11,298 nt of DNA. It comes from Gallionella sp. (GTDB taxonomy: Bacteria > Pseudomonadota > Gammaproteobacteria > Burkholderiales > Gallionellaceae). The notes below the pieces were generated by a model that was not told the origin of the DNA, ran no database searches, and saw only the letters and a list, made by a program, of their open reading frames with translations. The stretch spans positions 1 to 11,298 of the forward strand of contig JADGRM010000048.1 of NCBI GenBank assembly GCA_017880945.1, read 5' to 3'. The first letter of the stretch is position 1, and each line of letters begins with the position of its first letter. Positions 1 to 7,209 of this stretch are shown here, one piece after another. A program made the position numbers and the translations under genes.

Positions 1-21
1 ATAGAACTCGCCGCGATGATA

Positions 22-1554
22 CTACAAACCGAAGAATCGTTTAATGGTCGCCAGCACCTCGTTGTGCTGGGGATGGATGACTTTATGCAGTGATTCTTCG
101 TCCAGATTCTGCATCGCACTGTCCAGTTGCGCACGGCGCTCGACCAGGATGTGCGTCACCTCCTCGGCGATGCTCGGGCGCGCCTGCATGATCTCCTCAA
201 AAGCTTCCTTGTCGAGGCGATAGCATTCTACATCCGTCAAGGCGATCACCGAAGCCATGCGAGGGGCGCCAGTCATCAGGCTCATCTCGCCGAAGAAGTC
301 GCCCTTGGTCAGCACATTCAGCCTGCGCTTCTCGCCATTTGGCGCTTCGAGATACACCTCGGTTTCTCCGTTGATGATGACGAACAACCAGTGCTGCGCG
401 GTAGCGCCCTGTTTGGTGATCACATTGCCTTTGGCAAACGGCGCGTACTTCAGGCGTGAAGCCAGTTTGTGCAGCTCGTCATCGGTCATCTGCTTGAACA
501 GCTCGACACGCCTGAGCGTTTTGACACGGCGCAACAATTCGCGCTGCTGCACCGCTTCCTCGTATTTCTCGTTTTCCCTGACGTAATGGACGCTCTGTTC
601 TTCCACGGCAAGCTTGATGCCGGCACGCTCCAGCGCGGTATAGACATGCCAGCGCACTGCCCCGTCGGTCGGGTCATCGGCCGCCAGATCGGCAAGCCAA
701 TAACGCAGCGCATAACGCGCATAGCCCTTGTCGATATCCATCAGCACACAATTGGGCGCGGGTGTCTTGGCGACATTGTTGATTTCTGCCTGCAGGATGG
801 CATCCTCGACCGCCCTGACCACCTTGGCCTGAGTCACATCCAGTTTTACGCCAAACCATATCCAGCGTCTCCATTGCACCGGCTGATCGCTGCGCCGTCC
901 CAACACGATGAATTTGTTTTTCATCAGCTGGCTGTTGGGAAACACCACGGTTTCCCAATTGCGCGTCTCGACCAGCGTGGAGCGCCAGCGTATGTCCACC
1001 ACGCGCCCGGCAATATCGTCCACTTTGATCCAGTCGCCGATCTGTATGGAGTTATCCAGTTGCAGGGCCAGGCCGCCGAGAATATTGCCCAGGGTATCCT
1101 GCATCGCAAAAGCGACCACCGCGGTGATCATCGCCGAAGTCGCCACGATGCTGCCCAGATCGAGTCCGGCATAACGCAGCCGCACCAAGCCCCAGGCGAT
1201 GTAGGCCATGATGACAAAGATATCTTCGGCTATACGCGGCGGGGTCATGCGCGCGAACGGCAAAATGATCCGGAACACCAGCAGGCCCCACAGACGGATC
1301 AGCGCGATTCCGCCGCCGATAACAAAGGCCTCGTGCAACACGGTAGCCGCCATGTCGAATTGCATCGCATGGATCAGACTGCTTAAAAATTGTCCGAGCA
1401 GGCAGGCAAAGAAAAAGCTCAGCGTGTTGGTGATGCTGCGGCGCTCTTCCTTATGGAAATGAAGCAGGAGCAACGCCAGAGCCAGCGCCATCACCATAAC
1501 CAGCAGTGATTCTTCACGCCAGAAAAAATGAATTGTAGTATCCCAGAATGACAC
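22..1554 (-). CDS. MscS-type mechanosensitive channel with C-terminal cyclic-nucleotide-binding domain
   Basis: This is an inner-membrane small-conductance mechanosensitive channel fused to a cytoplasmic cyclic-nucleotide-binding (CNB) domain. Numbering from the GTG at 1560, hydrophobic segments lie at about residues 17-35, 46-66, 75-100, 112-132 and 138-168. The last carries the MscS pore/beta-domain signature (AFAMQDTLGNILGGLALQLD, then GDWIKV near 175). FPNSQL at 207-212 is typical of the family. The CNB domain spans about 355-475 and keeps the phosphate-binding cassette: FGE at 423-425, then R434 and A436. Binding of cAMP or cGMP is therefore plausible. The ORF opens at a GTG at 1560, but AGGGAG lies 5 nt before a second GTG at 1554 and abuts the first, so 1554 is preferred (510 residues). 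Only about 30 bp separate it from the COG4255 gene, so cotranscription is likely. By family knowledge it would act in osmotic protection gated or tuned by a nucleotide; the ligand is unproven. Confidence 0.9.
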   Translation of the reverse strand: MSFWDTTIHFFWREESLLVMVMALALALLLLHFHKEERRSITNTLSFFFACLLGQFLSSLIHAMQFDMAATVLHEAFVIGGGIALIRLWGLLVFRIILPFARMTPPRIAEDIFVIMAYIAWGLVRLRYAGLDLGSIVATSAMITAVVAFAMQDTLGNILGGLALQLDNSIQIGDWIKVDDIAGRVVDIRWRSTLVETRNWETVVFPNSQLMKNKFIVLGRRSDQPVQWRRWIWFGVKLDVTQAKVVRAVEDAILQAEINNVAKTPAPNCVLMDIDKGYARYALRYWLADLAADDPTDGAVRWHVYTALERAGIKLAVEEQSVHYVRENEKYEEAVQQRELLRRVKTLRRVELFKQMTDDELHKLASRLKYAPFAKGNVITKQGATAQHWLFVIINGETEVYLEAPNGEKRRLNVLTKGDFFGEMSLMTGAPRMASVIALTDVECYRLDKEAFEEIMQARPSIAEEVTHILVERRAQLDSAMQNLDEESLHKVIHPQHNEVLATIKRFFGL

Positions 1555-1584
1555 GATCACTCCCTGCGTCTTGTATGCGGCATT

Positions 1585-2688
1585 CTACACCAACGAATAT
1601 TCAGCCAGGCGCCTGGCACGCCGCCAGAATGCCCATGTATCGCCGCGCGTCAGCCGCACACGGCGAATACTGTCCCCGCCCAAAACATCCAGCTGCAATT
1701 GCGCAATCTCTCCGGAACGTAACGCCTGCCATAACGGCTGCGCATACCCGCTTTCAAAGTCCTGCAAAGCCGTGCGCCAGGCGGCCAGATCGCCGCGCTG
1801 CAAGGCCGAACGCAAACCCGTCCACACCAGCAATTGTTGGCCGTTGCAATCTTCGGCGCGCCATTGCTTCGGCCATGGCGAAAACGGAACGCCCGCTGCT
1901 TTGGCGAACATCTCCACCAGAACATCGTCAGAACTTACGCCTTGGAAATTTTCATGTAGTAACGCACCCGCAAGGGGTAGGCCGACGGGTTCCCCGCTGC
2001 TGCGCATCGACCCGTTCGCTCTGTCACAGCCGCCCCCCCAAAACCACACGCTGTTGATAATCGACTCGCCGCGCGCTTCGCGGGCTTCGTTGAGCGGATG
2101 CGCATACAACAGCATCTGGATCTCGTTGAACAGCTGATGCCAGCGCGCCGCTTCTGAGCCGCTAGGCAATGCCCCGCGCACATCGCCGCCGATCACTTGC
2201 GACAGCGGCGTGGTGCGCATCAGCGGCAGCGCGTCCAGCCGCACATACCAGCGTTGCGGATGCGGCGCAAAGAATTCCATGCCCTGCCCGGCAAAGTGCG
2301 CATTCAAGCTCGCGCACAACGCCGCCGCTTCCTCGCTGCCGACCTGGACACCGGCCAGCAGCAATTGGTCGCGCTGCAAATTCAGATTCACCGGGTCGGC
2401 GCGCAGCCAGCACCCCGCGGCGAGCCCGTCAAAAGCGGCAGAGATCGGCGCAATCGGGGCTTCGCCTTGGAACGGTATATCAAACAACTCACACAACAGA
2501 TCTTCCAGCGGAAAACCTAAACCATACGTTCGTGCTGCCCCTTCGACTGCGCTCAGGACTAAAGGCTTTGTCGAAGCACCGCGCCCCAGCAGCTTTTGCA
2601 AAGCAGGCACAGACAAACCCGCACTAACCTCGGCAGCAAAATCTTTCGGCAGGAATAAGTCGGGGATGACCAGATGGACGGATTTCAT
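1585..2688 (-). CDS. COG4255 / RpfE-type phosphoglycerate-mutase-like protein, carrying a repeat insertion
   Basis: This 367-residue protein resembles the COG4255 family, often annotated as 'regulatory protein, RpfE type' or as a cofactor-independent phosphoglycerate-mutase-like protein. The visible support is WLRADPV at 94-100 and NSVWFWGGG at 212-220, both recalled as hallmarks of this family. No enzymatic activity is established as far as I know, and I see no complete metal site of a true iPGM, which is also much longer (about 510 residues). Residues about 37-53 (peptide STKPLVLSAVEGAART) are encoded by a palindromic repeat and are probably an in-frame insertion. A run of seven C (2033-2039, plus strand) encodes part of the GGG stretch. 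The start ATG has no clear Shine-Dalgarno. It lies 23 bp after mdcH and 24-30 bp before the MscS gene, so it may be read through from mdc; no role in malonate use is evident. Confidence 0.75.
   Translation of the reverse strand: MKSVHLVIPDLFLPKDFAAEVSAGLSVPALQKLLGRGASTKPLVLSAVEGAARTYGLGFPLEDLLCELFDIPFQGEAPIAPISAAFDGLAAGCWLRADPVNLNLQRDQLLLAGVQVGSEEAAALCASLNAHFAGQGMEFFAPHPQRWYVRLDALPLMRTTPLSQVIGGDVRGALPSGSEAARWHQLFNEIQMLLYAHPLNEAREARGESIINSVWFWGGGCDRANGSMRSSGEPVGLPLAGALLHENFQGVSSDDVLVEMFAKAAGVPFSPWPKQWRAEDCNGQQLLVWTGLRSALQRGDLAAWRTALQDFESGYAQPLWQALRSGEIAQLQLDVLGGDSIRRVRLTRGDTWAFWRRARRLAEYSLV
2532..2579. repeat. Palindromic repeat inserted in frame in the COG4255 gene
   Basis: The plus strand shows CTTCGAC (2541-2547) and GTCGAAG (2570-2576) as inverted arms, extended by GTGCT (2532-2536) and AGCAC (2575-2579). 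The core CTTCGACTGCGCTCAG resembles a dispersed repeat I recall from many proteobacterial genomes, which yields 'LSAVEG'-type peptides when it falls in a coding frame. It is read here as residues 37-53 of the COG4255 protein without breaking the frame. Confidence 0.65.
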
Positions 2689-2711
2689 AGTGGTTCAGTG
2701 TTACGAATTTT

Positions 2712-3635
2712 TTAAAAATCAGAATTATGTTTCGACAACCAGGAAGATACGCCATCAAGCGAGCGAAAATCATCCACCGCCCTTGCATCGACATCGTCAA
2801 AGCGAGCCTGCGTCATGCGCGCGAGGGCGCGCCCCGGCCCGAGCTCCAGAAACACGCGGCAACCGCGTTCGTACAACATATCCAGGCAGCCTGCCCATTC
2901 GATCGTGTGATCCAGTTGCAGCGCCAGCTTCTCGATCGCGGTCTCGCGGCGCACCACCCATGCGGCATCGATGCCGGCGACGACCGGTGTGGCGGGTGCA
3001 GTCAACGATGAAGCGTTGAGCATCACGCGGAATGGCTGAACCGCATCGCTGAGCAGCGGCGTGTGCGATGCCAATCCAACTTTAAGTGGGGTCAGCTTGG
3101 CGCCGCGTTCCGCGGACATAGTGCCCAACTTTGCCAGAGCACCATCCTCGCCGCCGATGACGAATTCTTCTTCGCCGATCGCGATGGCGATCCAGGCGCG
3201 ATGACCGGCACACAAGCGAGACACTTCGTCGCGGCGCAGACCCTGCAACGCCAACATCCCGCCATGCGTTGCGGCCGCCGCCTGATCCATCAGCGCGGCG
3301 CGCGCGGAGGCGATGCGCGCCAGCTCAGCGCCATCGAGCGCACCCGCGCAGGCATAGGCACCCAGCTCACCGACGCTGTATCCGCAGAAGGCCGCAGGCT
3401 TCGGTGCATCTTGTCGCAGTGCAGTCCAGAGCGCCAACTGGGTAAGGCAGATCAACGGTTGCGCGATCGCATTGCGGAACATCGCTTCGCTTTGCGCGAG
3501 CACATCATGCAGGTGCAAGCCGAGTGCAGTCTCGCCTGCCTTGATGACCTCGGCGGCAGCCGGATGATCCGCGATCATGTCCAGCATCGCCGGATGTTGC
3601 GCACCCTGACCGGAACACAGGATGGCCAAGCTCAT
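2712..3635 (-). CDS. mdcH: Malonyl-CoA:ACP transacylase of malonate decarboxylase (epsilon subunit, MdcH)
   Basis: MdcH transfers malonyl from malonyl-CoA to the prosthetic-group thiol of MdcC, priming the decarboxylase. The 307-residue protein begins MSLAILCSGQGAQ, with the FabD-like GQGAQ oxyanion motif at 9-13. The nucleophile elbow is GYSVGE with Ser87, R112 follows in the SARAAL segment, and the catalytic His is H191 in LASHTPLL. These are the expected acyltransferase residues in the expected order, at full family length. The frame stays open upstream to 4007, but that part overlaps mdcB out of frame and is not homologous. The ATG at 3635 lies 10 bp after the mdcB stop and matches the family N-terminus. 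No strong Shine-Dalgarno is visible, so coupling to mdcB translation is likely. Confidence 0.93.
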   Translation of the reverse strand: MSLAILCSGQGAQHPAMLDMIADHPAAAEVIKAGETALGLHLHDVLAQSEAMFRNAIAQPLICLTQLALWTALRQDAPKPAAFCGYSVGELGAYACAGALDGAELARIASARAALMDQAAAATHGGMLALQGLRRDEVSRLCAGHRAWIAIAIGEEEFVIGGEDGALAKLGTMSAERGAKLTPLKVGLASHTPLLSDAVQPFRVMLNASSLTAPATPVVAGIDAAWVVRRETAIEKLALQLDHTIEWAGCLDMLYERGCRVFLELGPGRALARMTQARFDDVDARAVDDFRSLDGVSSWLSKHNSDF

Positions 3636-3645
3636 GACCCGGTAC

Positions 3646-4539
3646 TCATGACTGGTCCGTCTGCAACTGGTGCACGAACCACGCCGCCGCAAGCAGATCG
3701 GCGCAACCGCCCGGCGACAGATTTTGTATTGAACACTGGCGATGCAAGGATTCCGCGTGTGCCTGCCAGCCCGGCTCGAACACGCTGCCGCGCTCGAGAA
3801 AATCTCCTGCCTGTGTCCGGATGAACCGCAGTCCTTCAACGCCGCCGCGAAACAGCACGTTAGTGTCCAGAGTTTCGGCCAGCAACACAAAGAAGGTATG
3901 CAGCAGCGCATGCCGGGTGACGGCACCGCGAGCCAGCGCACTGCGCAAGCCGGGCAGCGCGATCTCGAAGACAGTTGGGAAACCTTGCAGCGCTTCGCCG
4001 CGTGCACCGGTGACGCCGTGGCGCGCCGCCATCAGTTGCCCGTGCGAGGGTATCGCGGCGCGTGCAACCGCGATGGCGCGCAGATCGCGGCTCCAGTTGG
4101 CCGTGACGATAGCGCGCAGGTTTTCATCGGATGGAGCTATGTTGCGTGCAGCTGCGCAGCCCGCGGCAGCGGCGAGTATGCCGTGCGTGAAGATCGCGCC
4201 CCGGTGCGTATTGATGCCGCGCGTGGCGCGCAACATGTGCGACTCGGCAGCGAGACCGAGTTGCTGCAACTCGGCAAATCCGGCATCGCGCATCCCTGCT
4301 GCCGCAATGGCGACAAAGTATCCGCGCAGCGAGAACAGGCTGCGCACAAAGGTTGCGGCATTCATGTCGAGGTGCGCGCCGTTGTCGCGAAAGCTGACCA
4401 GCCCCGGCTTGGGATACAGCGCAAGCTCCTGATACAGGCTGCGCACCGCCAAGAGAGCAATATGACGCGCGATGCGGTGAGCGCCGCGCCGTGAATCCGG
4501 CTCCGCGACAGCGACTGTTTTGTGATGCAGTTGATTCAT
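3646..4539 (-). CDS. mdcB: Triphosphoribosyl-dephospho-CoA synthase MdcB
   Basis: MdcB makes 2'-(5''-triphosphoribosyl)-3'-dephospho-CoA from ATP and dephospho-CoA (CitG/MdcB family, EC 2.4.2.52). This is the precursor that MdcG attaches to MdcC. The 297-residue protein shows the family signatures PKPGLVSFRDNGAHLDM (43-59) and ATRGINTHRGAIF (105-117), followed by an Ala-rich helix. Length is normal for the family. The start ATG overlaps the mdcG stop in an ATGA (4536-4539), which indicates translational coupling of the two cofactor genes. The G-B-H placement differs from the mdcABCDE order of Klebsiella and Pseudomonas, but agrees with the ACDEGBH order I recall from Acinetobacter. Confidence 0.93.
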   Translation of the reverse strand: MNQLHHKTVAVAEPDSRRGAHRIARHIALLAVRSLYQELALYPKPGLVSFRDNGAHLDMNAATFVRSLFSLRGYFVAIAAAGMRDAGFAELQQLGLAAESHMLRATRGINTHRGAIFTHGILAAAAGCAAARNIAPSDENLRAIVTANWSRDLRAIAVARAAIPSHGQLMAARHGVTGARGEALQGFPTVFEIALPGLRSALARGAVTRHALLHTFFVLLAETLDTNVLFRGGVEGLRFIRTQAGDFLERGSVFEPGWQAHAESLHRQCSIQNLSPGGCADLLAAAWFVHQLQTDQS

Positions 4540-5411
4540 GCCAGCAGCTCCAGCAGTTCGCGTGCATCGACCAGTTCCGCGCTGGATGCACGCTTCACCA
4601 ATACGCGTTGATCATCGCCGGACTTCAATGTCGACCATTCGCGCCATGACACGGCGCTGCTTCCGCCGAACAGCACTTCACCGTCGGCGCGCAAACCGCT
4701 TGATTGTTCCCAGCGCGCCAGCAGCGCGATGCCTTGCTGCAATTGCGTATTCGATAACGGATGCCAGAGGAGGTCAATGTCCGATTGCGGGGTCAGGTAG
4801 TTGAGGCCGCTCAACGCCTGCCATGCCAGCGAGCCGAACACGCGCAGCTCAAGATCGATGTGGATTGCCGCGGCGTCCAGTTCGGCCAGCGCAGGCTGCC
4901 ACGCGGCAGGAGCATGGGCTATCGCATCGGCGAGCCGCAACGGTGGTGTGTATCGGGCGATGTCGTGCGCGGCCACGGCCAGCGCAATGCGGTGTTTGCC
5001 TTGCGCTGGCGGCAGTGCCAAGCCGACTGCGATGGTGTCGGTAATGCCATTTCCCATTAAAAATGGCATTAATTGTAGGAGCGGGCCATAACCAGCCACT
5101 AGGCTGTTGTTCTTTGACAGCCTAGTGGAATGGCTATAACCAATGACTTGACCAGCGTCCTTTGCTGGGTTAGTCAGATGGCTAGTAGTCATATCAGTAG
5201 TTCCATCAAAAGTTTTTCGGACACCGGCGAAATCTTTGTCAGCCACGAGCTGACGTGCGACCACCAGCGGCCTATCCGCCGCCAGCCATGCGGCAACTTG
5301 CGCGTGCATCGCGTCATCGGTGATTTGCGCGGCCACCGACGCGCGGCATTCCGGCCGTATCCACACCAGGCCATGTCGATCCGGCTTGAATAGTGGAGCG
5401 GACTCAGGCAC
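4536..5411 (-). CDS. mdcG: Malonate decarboxylase holo-ACP synthase MdcG (phosphoribosyl-dephospho-CoA transferase), with in-frame repeat insertion
   Basis: MdcG is a nucleotidyltransferase that links the triphosphoribosyl-dephospho-CoA group to the acceptor Ser of MdcC, releasing pyrophosphate. The core is clear: FGSLAWQALSG (192-202) and SDIDLLW (210-216), with GS at 193-194 and Asp211/Asp213 as likely metal ligands. The N-terminal family segment DRHGLVWI (11-18) is present. At 291 residues it is longer than the roughly 200-215 I recall for MdcG. The excess lies at about residues 64-124, between RPLVVARQL and TIAVGLALPP, where the DNA is a palindrome-rich repeat. The frame remains open throughout. 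The start is GTG at 5411, overlapping the mdcE stop by 8 nt; no Shine-Dalgarno is clear, which suggests coupling. The insertion lies upstream of the catalytic motifs, so activity could survive but is unproven. Confidence 0.9.
   Translation of the reverse strand: MPESAPLFKPDRHGLVWIRPECRASVAAQITDDAMHAQVAAWLAADRPLVVARQLVADKDFAGVRKTFDGTTDMTTSHLTNPAKDAGQVIGYSHSTRLSKNNSLVAGYGPLLQLMPFLMGNGITDTIAVGLALPPAQGKHRIALAVAAHDIARYTPPLRLADAIAHAPAAWQPALAELDAAAIHIDLELRVFGSLAWQALSGLNYLTPQSDIDLLWHPLSNTQLQQGIALLARWEQSSGLRADGEVLFGGSSAVSWREWSTLKSGDDQRVLVKRASSAELVDARELLELLA
5042..5222 (-). repeat. Palindrome-rich repeat element inside mdcG (copy 3 of the local family)
   Basis: On the minus strand the element begins GTCCGAAAAACTTTTGA (5222-5206) and ends ATGGCCCGCTCCTACA (5089-5074). 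Both ends recur between mdcD and mdcE in the same relative order. Inside is a perfect 11-bp stem, CCACTAGGCTG (5096-5106) with CAGCCTAGTGG (5118-5128), and an imperfect stem around 5144-5176. Just beyond the right end is another 11-bp perfect stem (5042-5052 with 5061-5071). The segment is visibly more AT-rich than the surrounding mdcG sequence. Confidence 0.75.
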
Positions 5412-6105
5412 TGGCTAACACACGCTGTGTGACCGGGTCGGCAAACATCCGCCCGCCGCGCTCAAGCCCGCGGACACGGCGATGATCGGTCGCATCGACA
5501 TGTTCCAGCGCATCCGTCAGGCAGGCTGACAGATCACCTTCCCACAATGCGTCGAGGCCGCCCATCAACAGGTAATTGTGCGCACCCGGTGCGAACACCG
5601 GCGAAGAGATGCTGAGTTCGGCCAGCCTCTCCTCGCTGATACGCGTCACCCGCGCCATGGCCGCGAGACCCATCACGCGTATCTCGGCCTGGGGCAGCGC
5701 GGCGCACACGTCCGCCATCATGCCATTGGCGAGGAATCCGCCGGATAGCGCCTGTTCGTACACCAGGCTGATGATGGCATGTCCGCGCCGGCGCGCCATC
5801 TCCACGCACTTCGCCAGATGCGCCATGTAGCCGTTCAGGCCGAGCATCTCGTCGCGATGGCGCAGGCGCTGTCCGCTGGTGTCGACCAGAAACACAATGG
5901 GCCGCGCGGGATGATCGTGTATCACCGCGAGTACCGCAGCCGCCATCGCGAGCGCGAGCTCGGCGCCGACTTCGGTGTGGTTGGTGGTGCCGATCACCGC
6001 GAAAGTGTGCTTGCCGCAGCGACCCTGCCCCAACAGGAGATCGCCTTCCTGGCGCACCTCATGACCGGCAGGGAACATCTGTTCGACGACTTTTTTCCAT
6101 TCCAT
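5404..6105 (-). CDS. mdcE: Malonate decarboxylase gamma subunit MdcE
   Basis: MdcE forms with MdcD the carboxyltransferase-fold decarboxylase that converts malonyl-S-MdcC to acetyl-S-MdcC and CO2. The 233-residue protein shows family motifs VDTSGQR (74-80), the conserved segment LGLNGYMAHLAKCVEMARRRGH and the crotonase-like turn SGGFLANG (121-128), followed by VMGLAAMARVTRISEE. The frame is open to a TTG at 6120. The ATG at 6105 is chosen because GAGG lies 9 nt upstream and MEWKKVVEQMFP is a natural start. It is somewhat shorter than the roughly 260 residues I recall for some homologues. Its last 8 nt overlap mdcG. Unlike the other downstream junctions, its 5' side is separated from mdcD by a repeat-filled 210-bp gap. 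Confidence 0.93.
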   Translation of the reverse strand: MEWKKVVEQMFPAGHEVRQEGDLLLGQGRCGKHTFAVIGTTNHTEVGAELALAMAAAVLAVIHDHPARPIVFLVDTSGQRLRHRDEMLGLNGYMAHLAKCVEMARRRGHAIISLVYEQALSGGFLANGMMADVCAALPQAEIRVMGLAAMARVTRISEERLAELSISSPVFAPGAHNYLLMGGLDALWEGDLSACLTDALEHVDATDHRRVRGLERGGRMFADPVTQRVLASA

Positions 6106-6132
6106 GTTAAGGCGCCTCAATTAATGAAACAT

Positions 6133-6218
6133 GTCCGAAAAACTTTTGACTAGACACCCGTAGGAGCGGGCCATGCCCGCGATAGCATTTTTGTTCGCGG
6201 GCATGGCCCGCTCCTACA
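6133..6218 (+). repeat. REP-type inverted repeat between mdcD and mdcE (copy 1)
   Basis: The element opens with GTCCGAAAAACTTTTGA (6133-6149) and closes with ATGGCCCGCTCCTACA (6203-6218). It contains a perfect 23-bp inverted repeat (6160-6182 with 6195-6217) around a 12-nt loop. Each arm holds the inner palindrome GCGGGCCATGCCCGC. The GTAGGAGCGGGC...GCCCGCGA core resembles REP sequences known from Pseudomonas. In mRNA it would form a very stable hairpin upstream of mdcE. Confidence 0.85.
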
Positions 6219-6245
6219 CAAGGCTCACCCATCTGATCGCGGGCA

Positions 6246-6287
6246 CGAAAAACTTTTGTTCGGGCACCCGCATGGCCCGGTCCTACA
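6246..6287 (+). repeat. Short copy of the same repeat between mdcD and mdcE (copy 2)
   Basis: CGAAAAACTTTTG (6246-6258) and ATGGCCCGGTCCTACA (6272-6287) match both end motifs of copy 1, with one base changed in the right end. CACCCG also lies between the end motifs in both copies. The interior hairpin is missing, so this is a 42-bp internally deleted derivative, or the minimal form. Confidence 0.65.
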
Positions 6288-6315
6288 AAATGCTCAACTG
6301 TGTTTTTGAGGATAT

Positions 6316-7209
6316 TCATTTTGCCCTGTGTCCCTGCGCAGCCGCGACGAACTCGTCGTTGTCCATCATCGCCAGCGCATCCGGGTCGGCCCAGCCCAGC
6401 TCGCGCCAGATGTCGCGGCCATCCTTGCAGGCACCGAAGCGCTTCACCCGGTCGGCCAGCAGTTGATGTTCCTGCTCCAGCGCTGCCAGTGACCAGTCGT
6501 CACCCTTCTCGATGCTTGCCGTGATCGCGTGCTGAAAAGCGGCGATGCCATCCGGCACGATCATGTCGCACTCGCCGAGCAGATAGCGGTGCTTGCCGCC
6601 GACTGTGCGCCACACCAGCGCGCGGTCGCGCGAATCGTATTCTTCCACGCCGCGCGCGGTCTCGATCACTTCCGGACCGGACAGGCCGAGCCGGCCTTCT
6701 TCGCTCATGATGATCGTGCTGGCGCAACGCGCGGCGATACCCATGCCGCCGAAGCACCCGTATTGCCCGCCGATCGCAACGATCACCGGCACGCCTGCCG
6801 CACGCGCCGAGAGTATCGCGCGCATCACTTCCGACACGGCGATCAGCCCGGCATTGGCTTCCTGCAGGCGCACCCCGCCGGTCTCAAGCAGCAGCAACAC
6901 CGCCGCCGGATGATCGCGCACCGCGCGTTCCAGCACGCCGACGATTTTGGCACCGTGCACCTCACCCACCGCCCCGCCCATGAAGCCGCCTTCCTGCGCG
7001 GCGATGAAAATCTGTTTTTCCGCGATGCTGCCCTGTCCGATGATCACGCCATCATCGAAAGCGGCAGGCTGCTCCAGTATCGCCAGATGGGGACTGGTCA
7101 CTCGATCTTCGGCAAACAGCCATTCATGAAAACTGTCCGCATCCAGCAGACCGGCGATGCGCGCTCGGGCGCTGCTCTCGTAATAGCTGTGTATCATTGC
7201 TGTGCTCAC
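6316..7209 (-). CDS. mdcD: Malonate decarboxylase beta subunit MdcD (malonyl-S-ACP decarboxylase)
   Basis: MdcD is the catalytic partner of MdcE (EC 4.1.1.87), related to the carboxyltransferase fold of acetyl-CoA carboxylase and crotonases but working without biotin. The 297-residue protein has the expected order: GGFMGGAVGEVHGAKI (74-89), LLETGGVRLQEANAGL (107-122), the glycine-rich oxyanion segment GGQYGCFGGMGIAA (147-160) and GRLGLSGPEVIE (172-183). Length is normal for the family. It starts at GTG 7209, inside a GTGA overlap with the mdcC stop. An ATG at 7197 is an alternative, but the overlap favours coupled initiation at the GTG. A strong repeat hairpin lies beyond its stop and may affect expression of mdcE and the genes after it. 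Confidence 0.95.
   Translation of the reverse strand: MSTAMIHSYYESSARARIAGLLDADSFHEWLFAEDRVTSPHLAILEQPAAFDDGVIIGQGSIAEKQIFIAAQEGGFMGGAVGEVHGAKIVGVLERAVRDHPAAVLLLLETGGVRLQEANAGLIAVSEVMRAILSARAAGVPVIVAIGGQYGCFGGMGIAARCASTIIMSEEGRLGLSGPEVIETARGVEEYDSRDRALVWRTVGGKHRYLLGECDMIVPDGIAAFQHAITASIEKGDDWSLAALEQEHQLLADRVKRFGACKDGRDIWRELGWADPDALAMMDNDEFVAAAQGHRAK

Noticed and set aside
469..1386. A 305-codon plus-strand frame opposite the MscS gene
   Set aside because: It lies antisense to a well-supported gene and has no recognisable domain; typical of GC-rich antisense open frames.
3636..4007. A longer, 431-residue MdcH with an N-terminal extension
   Set aside because: The extra codons are the out-of-frame shadow of mdcB; the family N-terminus (GQGAQ) starts right after the ATG at 3635.
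3646..4539. mdcB displaced from its place between mdcA and mdcC as a new operon order
   Set aside because: The order A-C-D-E-G-B-H is, as I recall, that of the Acinetobacter mdc cluster, so it is a known variant.
5042..5222. CRISPR array or integron attC site in the mdcG palindromes
   Set aside because: There are no regularly spaced direct repeats, and no integrase or cassette structure; the ends match the local repeat family instead.
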